In this document: in pieces, positions 7,891-14,503 of the stretch | Layout: every line of letters begins with the position of its first letter | Position numbering within the stretch: position 1 is the stretch's first letter | NCBI RefSeq assembly: GCF_001613305.1 | Contig: NZ_BDCC01000022.1 | Location: 1 to 43,220 of the forward strand | Source of the DNA: Nocardia vaccinii NBRC 15922 | GTDB lineage: Bacteria; Actinomycetota; Actinomycetes; Mycobacteriales; Mycobacteriaceae | DNA length: 43,220 bases | Direction: 5' to 3' | Position numbers and translations under genes: made by a program | The notes under the pieces: generated by a model | The model's database searches: none | What the model saw: the letters and a program-made list of their open reading frames with translations, nothing else | Told to the model about the DNA's origin: nothing

Positions 7891-8511
7891 ATGGGAACGT
7901 CAACAGGGGGCGCGAAGAAGGATGGGGCGACCGCCGCCAAGCGCGTGGTCGTGGCCGAGGACGAGGCACTCATCCGGATGGACCTGGTGGAGATGCTCAC
8001 CGAGGAGGGATACCAGGTCGTCGGCGAGGCGGGCGACGGCCAGCAGGCGGTCGATCTGGCCGCTGAGCTGCGACCCGATCTGGTGATCATGGATGTGAAG
8101 ATGCCGCGCCGCGACGGTATCGATGCCGCGGCGGAGATCGCGACCAATCGTGTTGCTCCCGTTGTGATTCTGACCGCGTTCAGCCAGCGCGACCTGGTCG
8201 AGCGGGCGCGGGACGCGGGCGCGATGGCCTACCTGGTCAAACCGTTCACCAAATCCGATCTGGTACCGGCGATCGAGCTGGCGGCCAGCCGTTTCCACGA
8301 GATCACCGCACTCGAGAGTGAGGTCGCGAGCCTGTCCGAGCGGCTCGAGACGCGCAAGCTCGTCGAGCGCGCCAAGGGTGTGCTGATGCAGACGCAGGGG
8401 TTGTCGGAGCCGCAGGCGTTCAAGTGGATACAGCGGACCGCGATGGACCGCCGCACGACGATGAAGGCGGTTGCCGAGGTCGTATTGGACAACCTCGCAC
8501 CCAAGTCGTAG
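7891..8511 (+). CDS. pdtaR: Response regulator with ANTAR domain (PdtaR)
   Basis: Two-component response regulator whose C-terminal ANTAR domain binds dual-hexaloop RNA to cause antitermination; the partner kinase in mycobacteria is PdtaS, not in this window. Residues 18-135 form the receiver: acidic pocket AEDE (22-25), phospho-acceptor Asp68 in LVIMDVKMPRRDG, Thr in ILTAF and Lys in YLVKPF. A short coiled helix leads into the ANTAR domain (about 145-200), with LVERAKGVLM and AFKWIQRTAMDRRTTM. It is highly similar to M. tuberculosis Rv1626. The 206-residue length is normal. ATG 7891 follows a GAGGGG site at 7878-7883. The short N-terminal Gly/Lys extension is not conserved. Confidence 0.96.
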   Translation: MGTSTGGAKKDGATAAKRVVVAEDEALIRMDLVEMLTEEGYQVVGEAGDGQQAVDLAAELRPDLVIMDVKMPRRDGIDAAAEIATNRVAPVVILTAFSQRDLVERARDAGAMAYLVKPFTKSDLVPAIELAASRFHEITALESEVASLSERLETRKLVERAKGVLMQTQGLSEPQAFKWIQRTAMDRRTTMKAVAEVVLDNLAPKS

Positions 8512-8636
8512 TAGCGACCTATTTGCCACCGATTTACACGGCGGAAACACGATCTTGACGAATATTCGGGATCGAAGTAGCACTTATGGCTCGAATGTGA
8601 TGCGGAGCTAACGTCACACCGCTATGTTCTGAGCTT

Positions 8637-8653
8637 GGCCGACATGGTCGGCC
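8637..8653 (+). promoter_or_regulatory. Small hairpin in the liv operon leader
   Basis: GGCCGAC and GTCGGCC form a perfect seven-pair stem with a three-base loop, about 43 bases before the substrate-binding protein start. It lies downstream of a possible -10 (TATGTT, 8623-8628). There is no T-run, so it is more likely a 5'-UTR structure than a terminator. Confidence 0.3.
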
Positions 8654-8695
8654 CTCTCGGCAACCCCGGGGGATCGGTGAACATAGAGGTGAATC

Positions 8696-9940
8696 GTGCT
8701 TGGTTCAATAACGCGGAGCACCACGCGCACTCGCGTGGTTCGCGGAGCGTTGGTGATCGGAGCGGCGGCCGTACTGGCCGTGGCCGGTTGCAGTAGCAAA
8801 TCGACGTCGAACAGCGCCGGTGGCGGCAGTGGAACCGGTCTGTCGATCAAGTCGCTGGTGCAGATCGATAGCCAGGGCAAGGCGGTAACCCAATCGGGTA
8901 CGGCCCAGGCCGCCGATCCCGCGGGCGACGGCAAGGCCAAGTGCGCGCCCACCACGGCGATCGCGATGGCCGGTGCGCTCACGGGGGCGAATTCCGCACT
9001 CGGCATCAACATCGTCGATGGCGTGAAACTGGCTGTCGAGCAGCACAACAAGGCCAACCCGGGGTGCCAGGTGCTGGTGAAGCCGTTCGATACCGAGGGC
9101 GATCCGCAGAAGGCGAGCCAGGTCATCCCGACCGTCATCAGCGATCAGTCTGTGACCGCGCTGATCGGTCCCGCCTTCTCGGGTGAGACCAAGGCGACCG
9201 GCCAGATCATCAGTGACGCCGGACTTCCCGCGCTGACCTCCTCGGCCACCAACGCCTCGCTGACCAAGAACGGGTGGAAGACCTTCTTCCGCGGTCTGGC
9301 CAATGACGATCTGCAGGGCCCTTCGGTCGCGCACTACCTGACCGGCGCGGGCGGCTTCAAGAAGATCTGCGTGGTGCAGGACGACTCCGATTACGGTGTG
9401 GGCCTTGCCAAGTCGGTGATCGCCGCGCTCGGCTCGTCGTCCGATGAATCCTGCGCGGCTCAGGTGAAGACCGGTGACAAGGACTTCTCCGCGACAGTTT
9501 CCAAGCTGTCCGCCGCCAAGCCGGACGCGATCTTCTACGCCGGGTACTACGCCGAGGCGGCCCCGCTGGTGGAGCAGCTGCATTCGGCCGGGGTGACCGC
9601 GACCTTCGTCTCCGACGACGGCACCAACGACCCACAGTTCGTCAAGCAGGCCGGTGACTCCTCCAAGGGCGCACTGCTGTCCTGCCCCTGCGGCCCCGCG
9701 CCGGACTCCTTCGCCACCGCCTACAAGGACCTGAACAAGCAGGATCCGGGCGTGTATTCGGTCGAGGCGTACGACCTGACCACGATCGTGCTGAAGGCGA
9801 TCGACGCGGGCAAGGTCACCCGTCCCGAGGTGCTCGATTTCGTGCGCAACTACGATGGCCAGGGCCTGGCCCGGCACTACAAGTGGGATGGCACGGGCGA
9901 ACTTTCGAACGCCCTGATCTGGATGTACCAGGTCAAGTAG
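8696..9940 (+). CDS. Branched-chain amino acid ABC transporter substrate-binding lipoprotein
   Basis: Extracytoplasmic receptor of a Liv-type importer, anchored by lipid. The N-terminus has an Arg-rich start, a hydrophobic core (residues 17-30) and lipobox VAGC with Cys32, the site of Lgt and LspA processing. After a Ser/Gly linker, residues 80-410 form a periplasmic-binding-protein type 1 (LivJ/LivK) domain: AGALTGANSALGINIVDGVK, the ALIGPAFSGET ligand loop and the FYAGYYAEAAPL hinge. The GTG at 8696 is preceded by AGAGGTG. It heads the operon of permeases and ATPase at 10098-14345. A hairpin after the stop may keep receptor mRNA more abundant than the rest. Leucine, isoleucine or valine is the expected ligand, but related receptors bind other compounds. 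Confidence 0.92.
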   Translation: MLGSITRSTTRTRVVRGALVIGAAAVLAVAGCSSKSTSNSAGGGSGTGLSIKSLVQIDSQGKAVTQSGTAQAADPAGDGKAKCAPTTAIAMAGALTGANSALGINIVDGVKLAVEQHNKANPGCQVLVKPFDTEGDPQKASQVIPTVISDQSVTALIGPAFSGETKATGQIISDAGLPALTSSATNASLTKNGWKTFFRGLANDDLQGPSVAHYLTGAGGFKKICVVQDDSDYGVGLAKSVIAALGSSSDESCAAQVKTGDKDFSATVSKLSAAKPDAIFYAGYYAEAAPLVEQLHSAGVTATFVSDDGTNDPQFVKQAGDSSKGALLSCPCGPAPDSFATAYKDLNKQDPGVYSVEAYDLTTIVLKAIDAGKVTRPEVLDFVRNYDGQGLARHYKWDGTGELSNALIWMYQVK

Positions 9941-9963
9941 GGACCAACCCCGTATCGGCAACA

Positions 9964-10002
9964 GCGTGCACCGGTAGGCGAACCCATCGTCCCGGTGCAC
10001 GC
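9964..10002 (+). promoter_or_regulatory. Intercistronic hairpin after the binding-protein gene
   Basis: GCGTGCACCGG (9964-9974) pairs perfectly with CCGGTGCACGC (9992-10002) around a 17-base loop. There is no T-run. Between a receptor gene and its permease such hairpins often block 3' decay or cause partial termination, raising receptor output; that role is inferred here. Confidence 0.55.
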
Positions 10003-10097
10003 CCCTTCCATCACCTCGGCAGGGGCACCGTGCTTCCGCTCCGGCGGCGCGCATCGGGACTCGGGCACGCTGTTTCCCACGATGACGAGAGTGTCGA

Positions 10098-11132
10098 ATG
10101 TCTGTAACCGTATTGGCGGATCCCGCGCTGTATGCCGGGACCATTGATTTCAACATTTCCGGGGTGGCCGACCAGTTCTGGCAGCTCACCGTCGACGGTT
10201 TGAGCTACGGCGCGATCTACGCGCTGGTGGCCGTCGGTTACACCCTGGTCTACGGCGTATTGAGGCTCATCAACTTCGCCCATTCGGAAGTCTTCATGTT
10301 CGGCATGTTCGGACAGTATGTCGGATTGGAGCTGCTGGGGTTCTCCGCCAGTGGGAACACCTATTCCGAGGGCCTGCTGATGACGATCGTCTACCTGCTG
10401 GTGGCGATGCTGATCGGCATGGCAGTGTCCGGTGCGACCGCCGTCGGCCTGGAGCGGGTGGCCTACCGGCCATTGCGCAAGCGCGGCGCCAAACCGCTGA
10501 TCTTCCTGATCACCGCGATCGGCATGTCCTTCGTGCTGCAGGAGTTCGTGCACTACGTGCTGCCGAAAATCGTGCCCGGGCTGGGCGGCACCAATCCGCA
10601 GCAGCCGATCAAACTCGTTGCGCCCAAACAGGAATTCTCCCTGTTCGGGGCCTCGGTGACGAATGTCGCGATCGTGATCGTACTGGCCGCCGTCGCGTTG
10701 GCCGCGCTCACCGAGATCCTGATCAACCAGACCAGATTCGGCCGCGCCATTCGCGCGGTCGCCCAGGACCCGGACACCGCGACGCTGATGGGCGTATCCC
10801 GCGAACGGGTCATCATGCTGACCTTCCTGATCGGCGGTCTGCTGGCCGGCGCCGCCGCGACGCTCTACACCTTGAAGGTGCCACAGGGCATCGTCTTCAA
10901 CGGCGGATTCATCCTGGGCGTCAAGGCGTTCAGCGCCGCGGTGCTCGGCGGTATCGGCAATCTGCGCGGCGCACTGCTGGGCGGTCTGCTGCTGGGCCTG
11001 GCCGAGGACTACGGCCAGATCCTGTTCGGCACCCAGTGGCGTGACGTGGTCGCGTTCGTGGTGCTGGTGGCGGTGCTGATGTTCCGCCCGACCGGCATCC
11101 TGGGGGAGAGTCTCGGAAAGGCACGGGTATGA
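10098..11132 (+). CDS. livH: Branched-chain amino acid ABC transporter permease LivH
   Basis: Inner-membrane permease, 344 residues with about eight hydrophobic helices. Family segments are GLSYGAIYALVAVGYTLVYG, LINFAHSEVFMFGMFG, the coupling loop GRAIRAVAQDPDTATLMGV and the late AVLGGIGNLRGALLGGL. It works as a heterodimer with LivM and receives substrate from the lipoprotein encoded at 8696. The N-terminal 30 residues before the first helix are longer than in E. coli LivH. ATG 10098 has only a weak purine-rich site (GACGAGAG). The stop codon overlaps the ATG of a small repeat-built frame (11129), as ATGA, so translation may continue into it. Confidence 0.94.
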   Translation: MSVTVLADPALYAGTIDFNISGVADQFWQLTVDGLSYGAIYALVAVGYTLVYGVLRLINFAHSEVFMFGMFGQYVGLELLGFSASGNTYSEGLLMTIVYLLVAMLIGMAVSGATAVGLERVAYRPLRKRGAKPLIFLITAIGMSFVLQEFVHYVLPKIVPGLGGTNPQQPIKLVAPKQEFSLFGASVTNVAIVIVLAAVALAALTEILINQTRFGRAIRAVAQDPDTATLMGVSRERVIMLTFLIGGLLAGAAATLYTLKVPQGIVFNGGFILGVKAFSAAVLGGIGNLRGALLGGLLLGLAEDYGQILFGTQWRDVVAFVVLVAVLMFRPTGILGESLGKARV

Positions 11133-11262
11133 GCGTCAGGCCCGGAGGCGGCAGCTTGCGTAACCACGGAGGGCCCGTGAATGCCCGGATGGACGCTGCT
11201 ATGAGCGTCAGGCCCGGAGGCGGCAGCTTGCGTAACCACGGAGGGCCCGCGAATGCCCGGAT
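11129..11262 (+). repeat. Tandem direct repeat, two 72-bp units
   Basis: Bases 11129-11190 and 11201-11262 (62 positions) are identical except for one change (T in the first copy, C in the second, at 11178/11250). The ends of the two units then diverge. No third full copy was found by eye elsewhere in the window; the livM start repeats only the first seven bases (ATGAGCG). Confidence 0.95.
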
Positions 11263-11278
11263 TGGACAGAGCGCATGA
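11129..11278 (+). CDS. Candidate 49-residue protein made of two repeats
   Basis: A small frame fills the livH-livM gap exactly. Its ATG overlaps the livH stop (ATGA, 11129-11132) and its TGA overlaps the livM start (ATGA, 11275-11278). GGAAAGG at 11115-11121 is a good ribosome-binding site seven bases before the ATG. The product is two 24-25 residue units, each beginning MSVRPGGGSLRNHGG and continuing P(V/A)NAR. It is basic and Gly/Arg-rich, with no membrane segment or known domain. The repeat period is 72 bases, a multiple of three. It could be a real coupled peptide, or a dispersed DNA repeat that happens to keep the operon translationally coupled. I do not recognise it. Confidence 0.45.
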   Translation: MSVRPGGGSLRNHGGPVNARMDAAMSVRPGGGSLRNHGGPANARIGQSA

Positions 11279-12507
11279 GCGAGGCGACGAAGGTTCCGGT
11301 GACCTCCACCGCACCGCGGCAGCCGCGTGGTGTCGGTGATGCGATTCGCGGCTGGTGGGGTGGGCTGTCCCGGCCCGCGCAATGGGCGTTCGGCGTGCCC
11401 GCGGTCATCGTGCTCGGGCTGATCGCACTGTTCCCGCCGCCGCTGATCAACACCCCCGGCACCAGTTTCGGCGGGGTGATGGCGCAGTTCGCGATGTACG
11501 CCCTCATCGCCATCGGCCTGAACGTCGTGGTCGGGCAGACCGGCCTGCTGGATCTGGGTTATGTCGGCTTCTACGCGGTCGGGGCCTATACGGTCGGAAT
11601 TCTGACCAGCCCGAACAGCCCGTTCCACTCGAATTCCGGTGTTTTCGATTCGAAGTGGGCGTGGCTGCTGTGCGTGCCGCTGGCGATCCTGGCGACCGCC
11701 GCATCGGGTCTGATTCTGGGCACCCCGACGCTGCGGCTGCGCGGTGACTATCTGGCGATCGTGACGCTCGGATTCGGTGAGATCGTGCGATTGCTCGCCG
11801 ACAATCTGGGCGGGGTCACCAACGGCAGCCTCGGCCTGGCGGGCATTGCCTATCCGCATCTCGGCGAGTCGAAAACCCACACCGGTGGCTACTTCTCGGC
11901 CGGGAATCTGGGTGATCGCAATTCCGGGAACCTGCTGGACCGGGCGAACTCCGGGGTCTGGTGGTTCTGGCTCGGCATGCTGCTCGTGGTCGTCGTGCTG
12001 ATCCTGGTCGGCAATCTGGAGCGCAGCCGTGTCGGCCGCGCCTGGGTCGCGATCCGCGAGGACGAGGACGCCGCGGAGATCATGGGCGTGCCCACCTTCA
12101 AATTCAAGTTGTGGGCATTCACCATCGGCGCGGCGGTGGGCGGGCTGTCCGGCGCGCTGTACGCCGGTCAGGTGCAGTTCATCAATCCGACCGGATTCAA
12201 CGTCATCAACTCGATGCTGTTCCTGTGCGCGGTCGTGCTGGGCGGTCAGGGCAACAAGCTCGGCGTGATCGTCGGGGCGTTCCTGATCGTGTACCTGCCG
12301 AACCGGTTCATGTCGGTGAACGTGGCGGGCCAGTCGCTGGGCGACTTCAAATATCTGTTTTTCGGTCTCACGCTGGTGGTGGTGATGATCTTCCGTCCGC
12401 AGGGGCTGTTCCCGGCGCGGCAGAAATTGCTCACCTACTCCAGGCAGGTGTATCGAGCGGTGCGGCGGCCGGCACCGGCCGCCGAGGCGACGGGAGTGGG
12501 CGCATGA
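11275..12507 (+). CDS. livM: Branched-chain amino acid ABC transporter permease LivM
   Basis: Second permease of the Liv importer, 410 residues. After a 35-residue polar N-terminus there are roughly nine or ten hydrophobic helices. Family marks include YALIAIGLNVVVGQTGLLDLG, RGDYLAIVTLGFGEIVRL, the coupling-loop region GRAWVAIREDEDAAEIMG and VVLGGQGNKLGVIVGAF. The loop around residues 195-225 is Asn/Gly-rich and appears extended. Its ATG overlaps the stop of the repeat-built small frame, and its own stop overlaps the ATG of the fused ATPase gene (ATGA, 12504-12507), so the operon is tightly coupled. The ribosome-binding site is weak (GGACAGAG), which fits dependence on upstream translation. 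Confidence 0.94.
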   Translation: MSEATKVPVTSTAPRQPRGVGDAIRGWWGGLSRPAQWAFGVPAVIVLGLIALFPPPLINTPGTSFGGVMAQFAMYALIAIGLNVVVGQTGLLDLGYVGFYAVGAYTVGILTSPNSPFHSNSGVFDSKWAWLLCVPLAILATAASGLILGTPTLRLRGDYLAIVTLGFGEIVRLLADNLGGVTNGSLGLAGIAYPHLGESKTHTGGYFSAGNLGDRNSGNLLDRANSGVWWFWLGMLLVVVVLILVGNLERSRVGRAWVAIREDEDAAEIMGVPTFKFKLWAFTIGAAVGGLSGALYAGQVQFINPTGFNVINSMLFLCAVVLGGQGNKLGVIVGAFLIVYLPNRFMSVNVAGQSLGDFKYLFFGLTLVVVMIFRPQGLFPARQKLLTYSRQVYRAVRRPAPAAEATGVGA

Positions 12508-14345
12508 CGGGGCCGGGCGCGGGTGGTGCGCTGTTCGACAACGAGGACATGTCGGCGGGATATGTCAGCGAGCCGGAGGAGGGTACGGCAGGTGTGGTCG
12601 ATGTCGGCGCCGTCGTGCCGGAACTGGCCGATACCCAGGTCGTCGCGGAAGTCGTTGCGCCGCACCGGGAAATCGAGACCGCGGTCGGTGAGCCGCTGTT
12701 GCGCACCGAGGGACTGAGCATGCGGTTCGGCGGTCTGACGGCGCTGGATTCGGTGAGTTTCGAGATCCGTCGTGGTGAGATCCTCGGGCTCATCGGGCCC
12801 AACGGCGCGGGCAAGACGACCTGCTTCAACGCCATCACCGGTGTGTACCGGCCGTCGGCGGGAACGGTGTATTTCGACGGCAAACCGCTCACCAAGACCA
12901 AGCGCAACCAGATCACCCGGCTGGGCATCGCCCGGACCTTCCAGAACATCCGGTTGTTCGGGGAGATGACAGCGCTGGAGAACGTGGTCGTCGGCACCGA
13001 TGCCCGGCACCACACCTCGGTGCCCGGCGCGGTGTTCCGCAGTCCCCGGCACCGCCGGGAGGAACGCGACGCCATCGAACGCGGTATGGCGCTGCTGGAG
13101 TTCGTCGGCATCGCGCCGCGGGCGGTGGAGAAGGCACGCAATCTGTCCTACGGCGATCAGCGCCGGTTGGAGATCGCGCGCGCGTTGGCGACCGAGCCGA
13201 AGCTGCTGTGCCTGGACGAACCCGCCGCCGGCTTCAATCCGAGCGAGAAGTCGGCGCTGATGGATCTGATCCGCAAGATCCGCGACGACGGGTTCACGGT
13301 GCTGTTGATCGAGCACGATATGCGGCTGGTCATGGGCGTCACCGACCGGATCGTGGTGCTCGAGTTCGGGCGCAAGATCGCCGACGCGCTGCCCGAGCAG
13401 ATCCGGGACGATCCGGCGGTGATCGCGGCCTATCTGGGTGTGCCGGACGAGGAGGCCGCGGCAGCCGCGCGGGAGCCGGAGGTTCCCGGCGAAACTCCGG
13501 GCGAGGTCCCGGAGCCCGCGGCGGCCGGTGAATCCGGCACTCCCGACGTGGCGTTCATCCGGCCCGAACCGGTGGCGGTGTCGCCCAGCGCGCTCACCAC
13601 CGGCGGTCCGGGGCAGGGTGGCACCGAACCGCTGCTCGTGGTCGAGGACATGGTCGTCGGCTACGGCAGAATCCAAGCGCTGCACGGTATTTCGTTGCAG
13701 GTCGCGGAGGGTGAACTGGTCACGCTGCTGGGTGCGAACGGCGCGGGCAAGACGACGACCATGCGCGCGCTGTCCGGGCTGCTGCCACTCGGGCGCGGGC
13801 GAATCATGTTCGCGGGCAAGGACATCAGCAAGATGCGGGCGCACGAGCGGGTGGTCGAGGGGCTGATCCAGGCTCCGGAGGGACGCGGCGTGTTCCCGGG
13901 AATGACCGTGCAGGAGAACCTCGATATGGGTTGTCACGCACGGCCGTTCAAGCAGAAGTCCGAATACGGGCAGACGCTGGAGCGGGTCTTCGAGCTGTTC
14001 CCGCGCCTGGCCGAACGCCGTAAACAGGTGGGCGGCACCATGTCCGGCGGTGAACAGCAGATGTTGGCGATCGGCCGCGCGCTGATGGCCCGGCCGAAGC
14101 TGCTGCTGCTGGACGAGCCCTCGATGGGCCTGGCGCCCATGGTGATCCAGCAGATCTTCCGGATCATCAGTGAGATCAACGCCAACGGCACGACCGTGCT
14201 GCTGGTCGAGCAGAACGCGCAGCAGGCGCTGACCCGCAGTCACCGCGCCTACATCCTGGAGACCGGTGAGATCACCAAGACCGGCGACGGCCGCGCGCTG
14301 CTGACCGATCCGGCGGTCAAGTCGGCGTATCTGGGCGTCGCGTAA
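12504..14345 (+). CDS. Fused LivG-LivF ABC transporter ATPase
   Basis: One 613-residue protein carries both ATPases of the Liv importer. Residues 1-63 are an acidic, low-complexity leader. Residues 66-312 are LivG-like: Walker A GPNGAGKTT (98-106), signature LSYGDQ (214-219), Walker B LCLDEP (235-240) and switch His271. A Pro/Glu/Ala-rich linker spans about 313-376. Residues 377-613 are LivF-like: Walker A GANGAGKTT (410-418), signature MSGGEQQ (513-519), Walker B LLLDEP (535-540), then LLVEQNAQ. No stop or frameshift interrupts the linker. LivG and LivF are usually separate genes; here the heterodimer is covalent. The ATG at 12504 overlaps the livM stop. Both nucleotide sites look competent. 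Confidence 0.95.
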   Translation: MTGPGAGGALFDNEDMSAGYVSEPEEGTAGVVDVGAVVPELADTQVVAEVVAPHREIETAVGEPLLRTEGLSMRFGGLTALDSVSFEIRRGEILGLIGPNGAGKTTCFNAITGVYRPSAGTVYFDGKPLTKTKRNQITRLGIARTFQNIRLFGEMTALENVVVGTDARHHTSVPGAVFRSPRHRREERDAIERGMALLEFVGIAPRAVEKARNLSYGDQRRLEIARALATEPKLLCLDEPAAGFNPSEKSALMDLIRKIRDDGFTVLLIEHDMRLVMGVTDRIVVLEFGRKIADALPEQIRDDPAVIAAYLGVPDEEAAAAAREPEVPGETPGEVPEPAAAGESGTPDVAFIRPEPVAVSPSALTTGGPGQGGTEPLLVVEDMVVGYGRIQALHGISLQVAEGELVTLLGANGAGKTTTMRALSGLLPLGRGRIMFAGKDISKMRAHERVVEGLIQAPEGRGVFPGMTVQENLDMGCHARPFKQKSEYGQTLERVFELFPRLAERRKQVGGTMSGGEQQMLAIGRALMARPKLLLLDEPSMGLAPMVIQQIFRIISEINANGTTVLLVEQNAQQALTRSHRAYILETGEITKTGDGRALLTDPAVKSAYLGVA

Positions 14346-14354
14346 CCGTGCGGA

Positions 14355-14381
14355 ATCCGGCCGCGCACGGTGCGGCCGGAT
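14355..14381 (+). terminator. Hairpin after the liv operon
   Basis: ATCCGGCCGC (14355-14364) pairs perfectly with GCGGCCGGAT (14372-14381) around a seven-base loop, starting ten bases after the ATPase stop. It lacks a T-run, as is common for actinobacterial terminators. Confidence 0.6.
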
Positions 14382-14490
14382 CCCGTTCGAACTGGTTGCC
14401 GTTGCGACACTGCGAACCGCCCGAGCGAGCGAGGGCCGAGGATGCGGCCGAGGATACAGAGGTCCGGCAACGCTTGTCGGTGCCTGTCCC

Positions 14491-14496
14491 TAGACT
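14491..14496 (+). promoter_or_regulatory. Candidate -10 box for leaderless polA mRNA
   Basis: TAGACT is followed by seven bases and the GTG start at 14504. There is no Shine-Dalgarno site before that codon. A -35 box is not evident. Confidence 0.5.
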
Positions 14497-14503
14497 CTGT
14501 GCC

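Noticed and set aside
8598..8618. TGTGA-N13-TCACA as a Crp site before the liv operon
   Set aside because: The spacer is 13 bases, whereas Crp-type sites have six; kept only as a chance inverted repeat.
12435..14243. A 602-codon minus-strand frame opposite the fused ATPase
   Set aside because: Shadow of the ATPase frame; no ribosome-binding site or recognisable motif.
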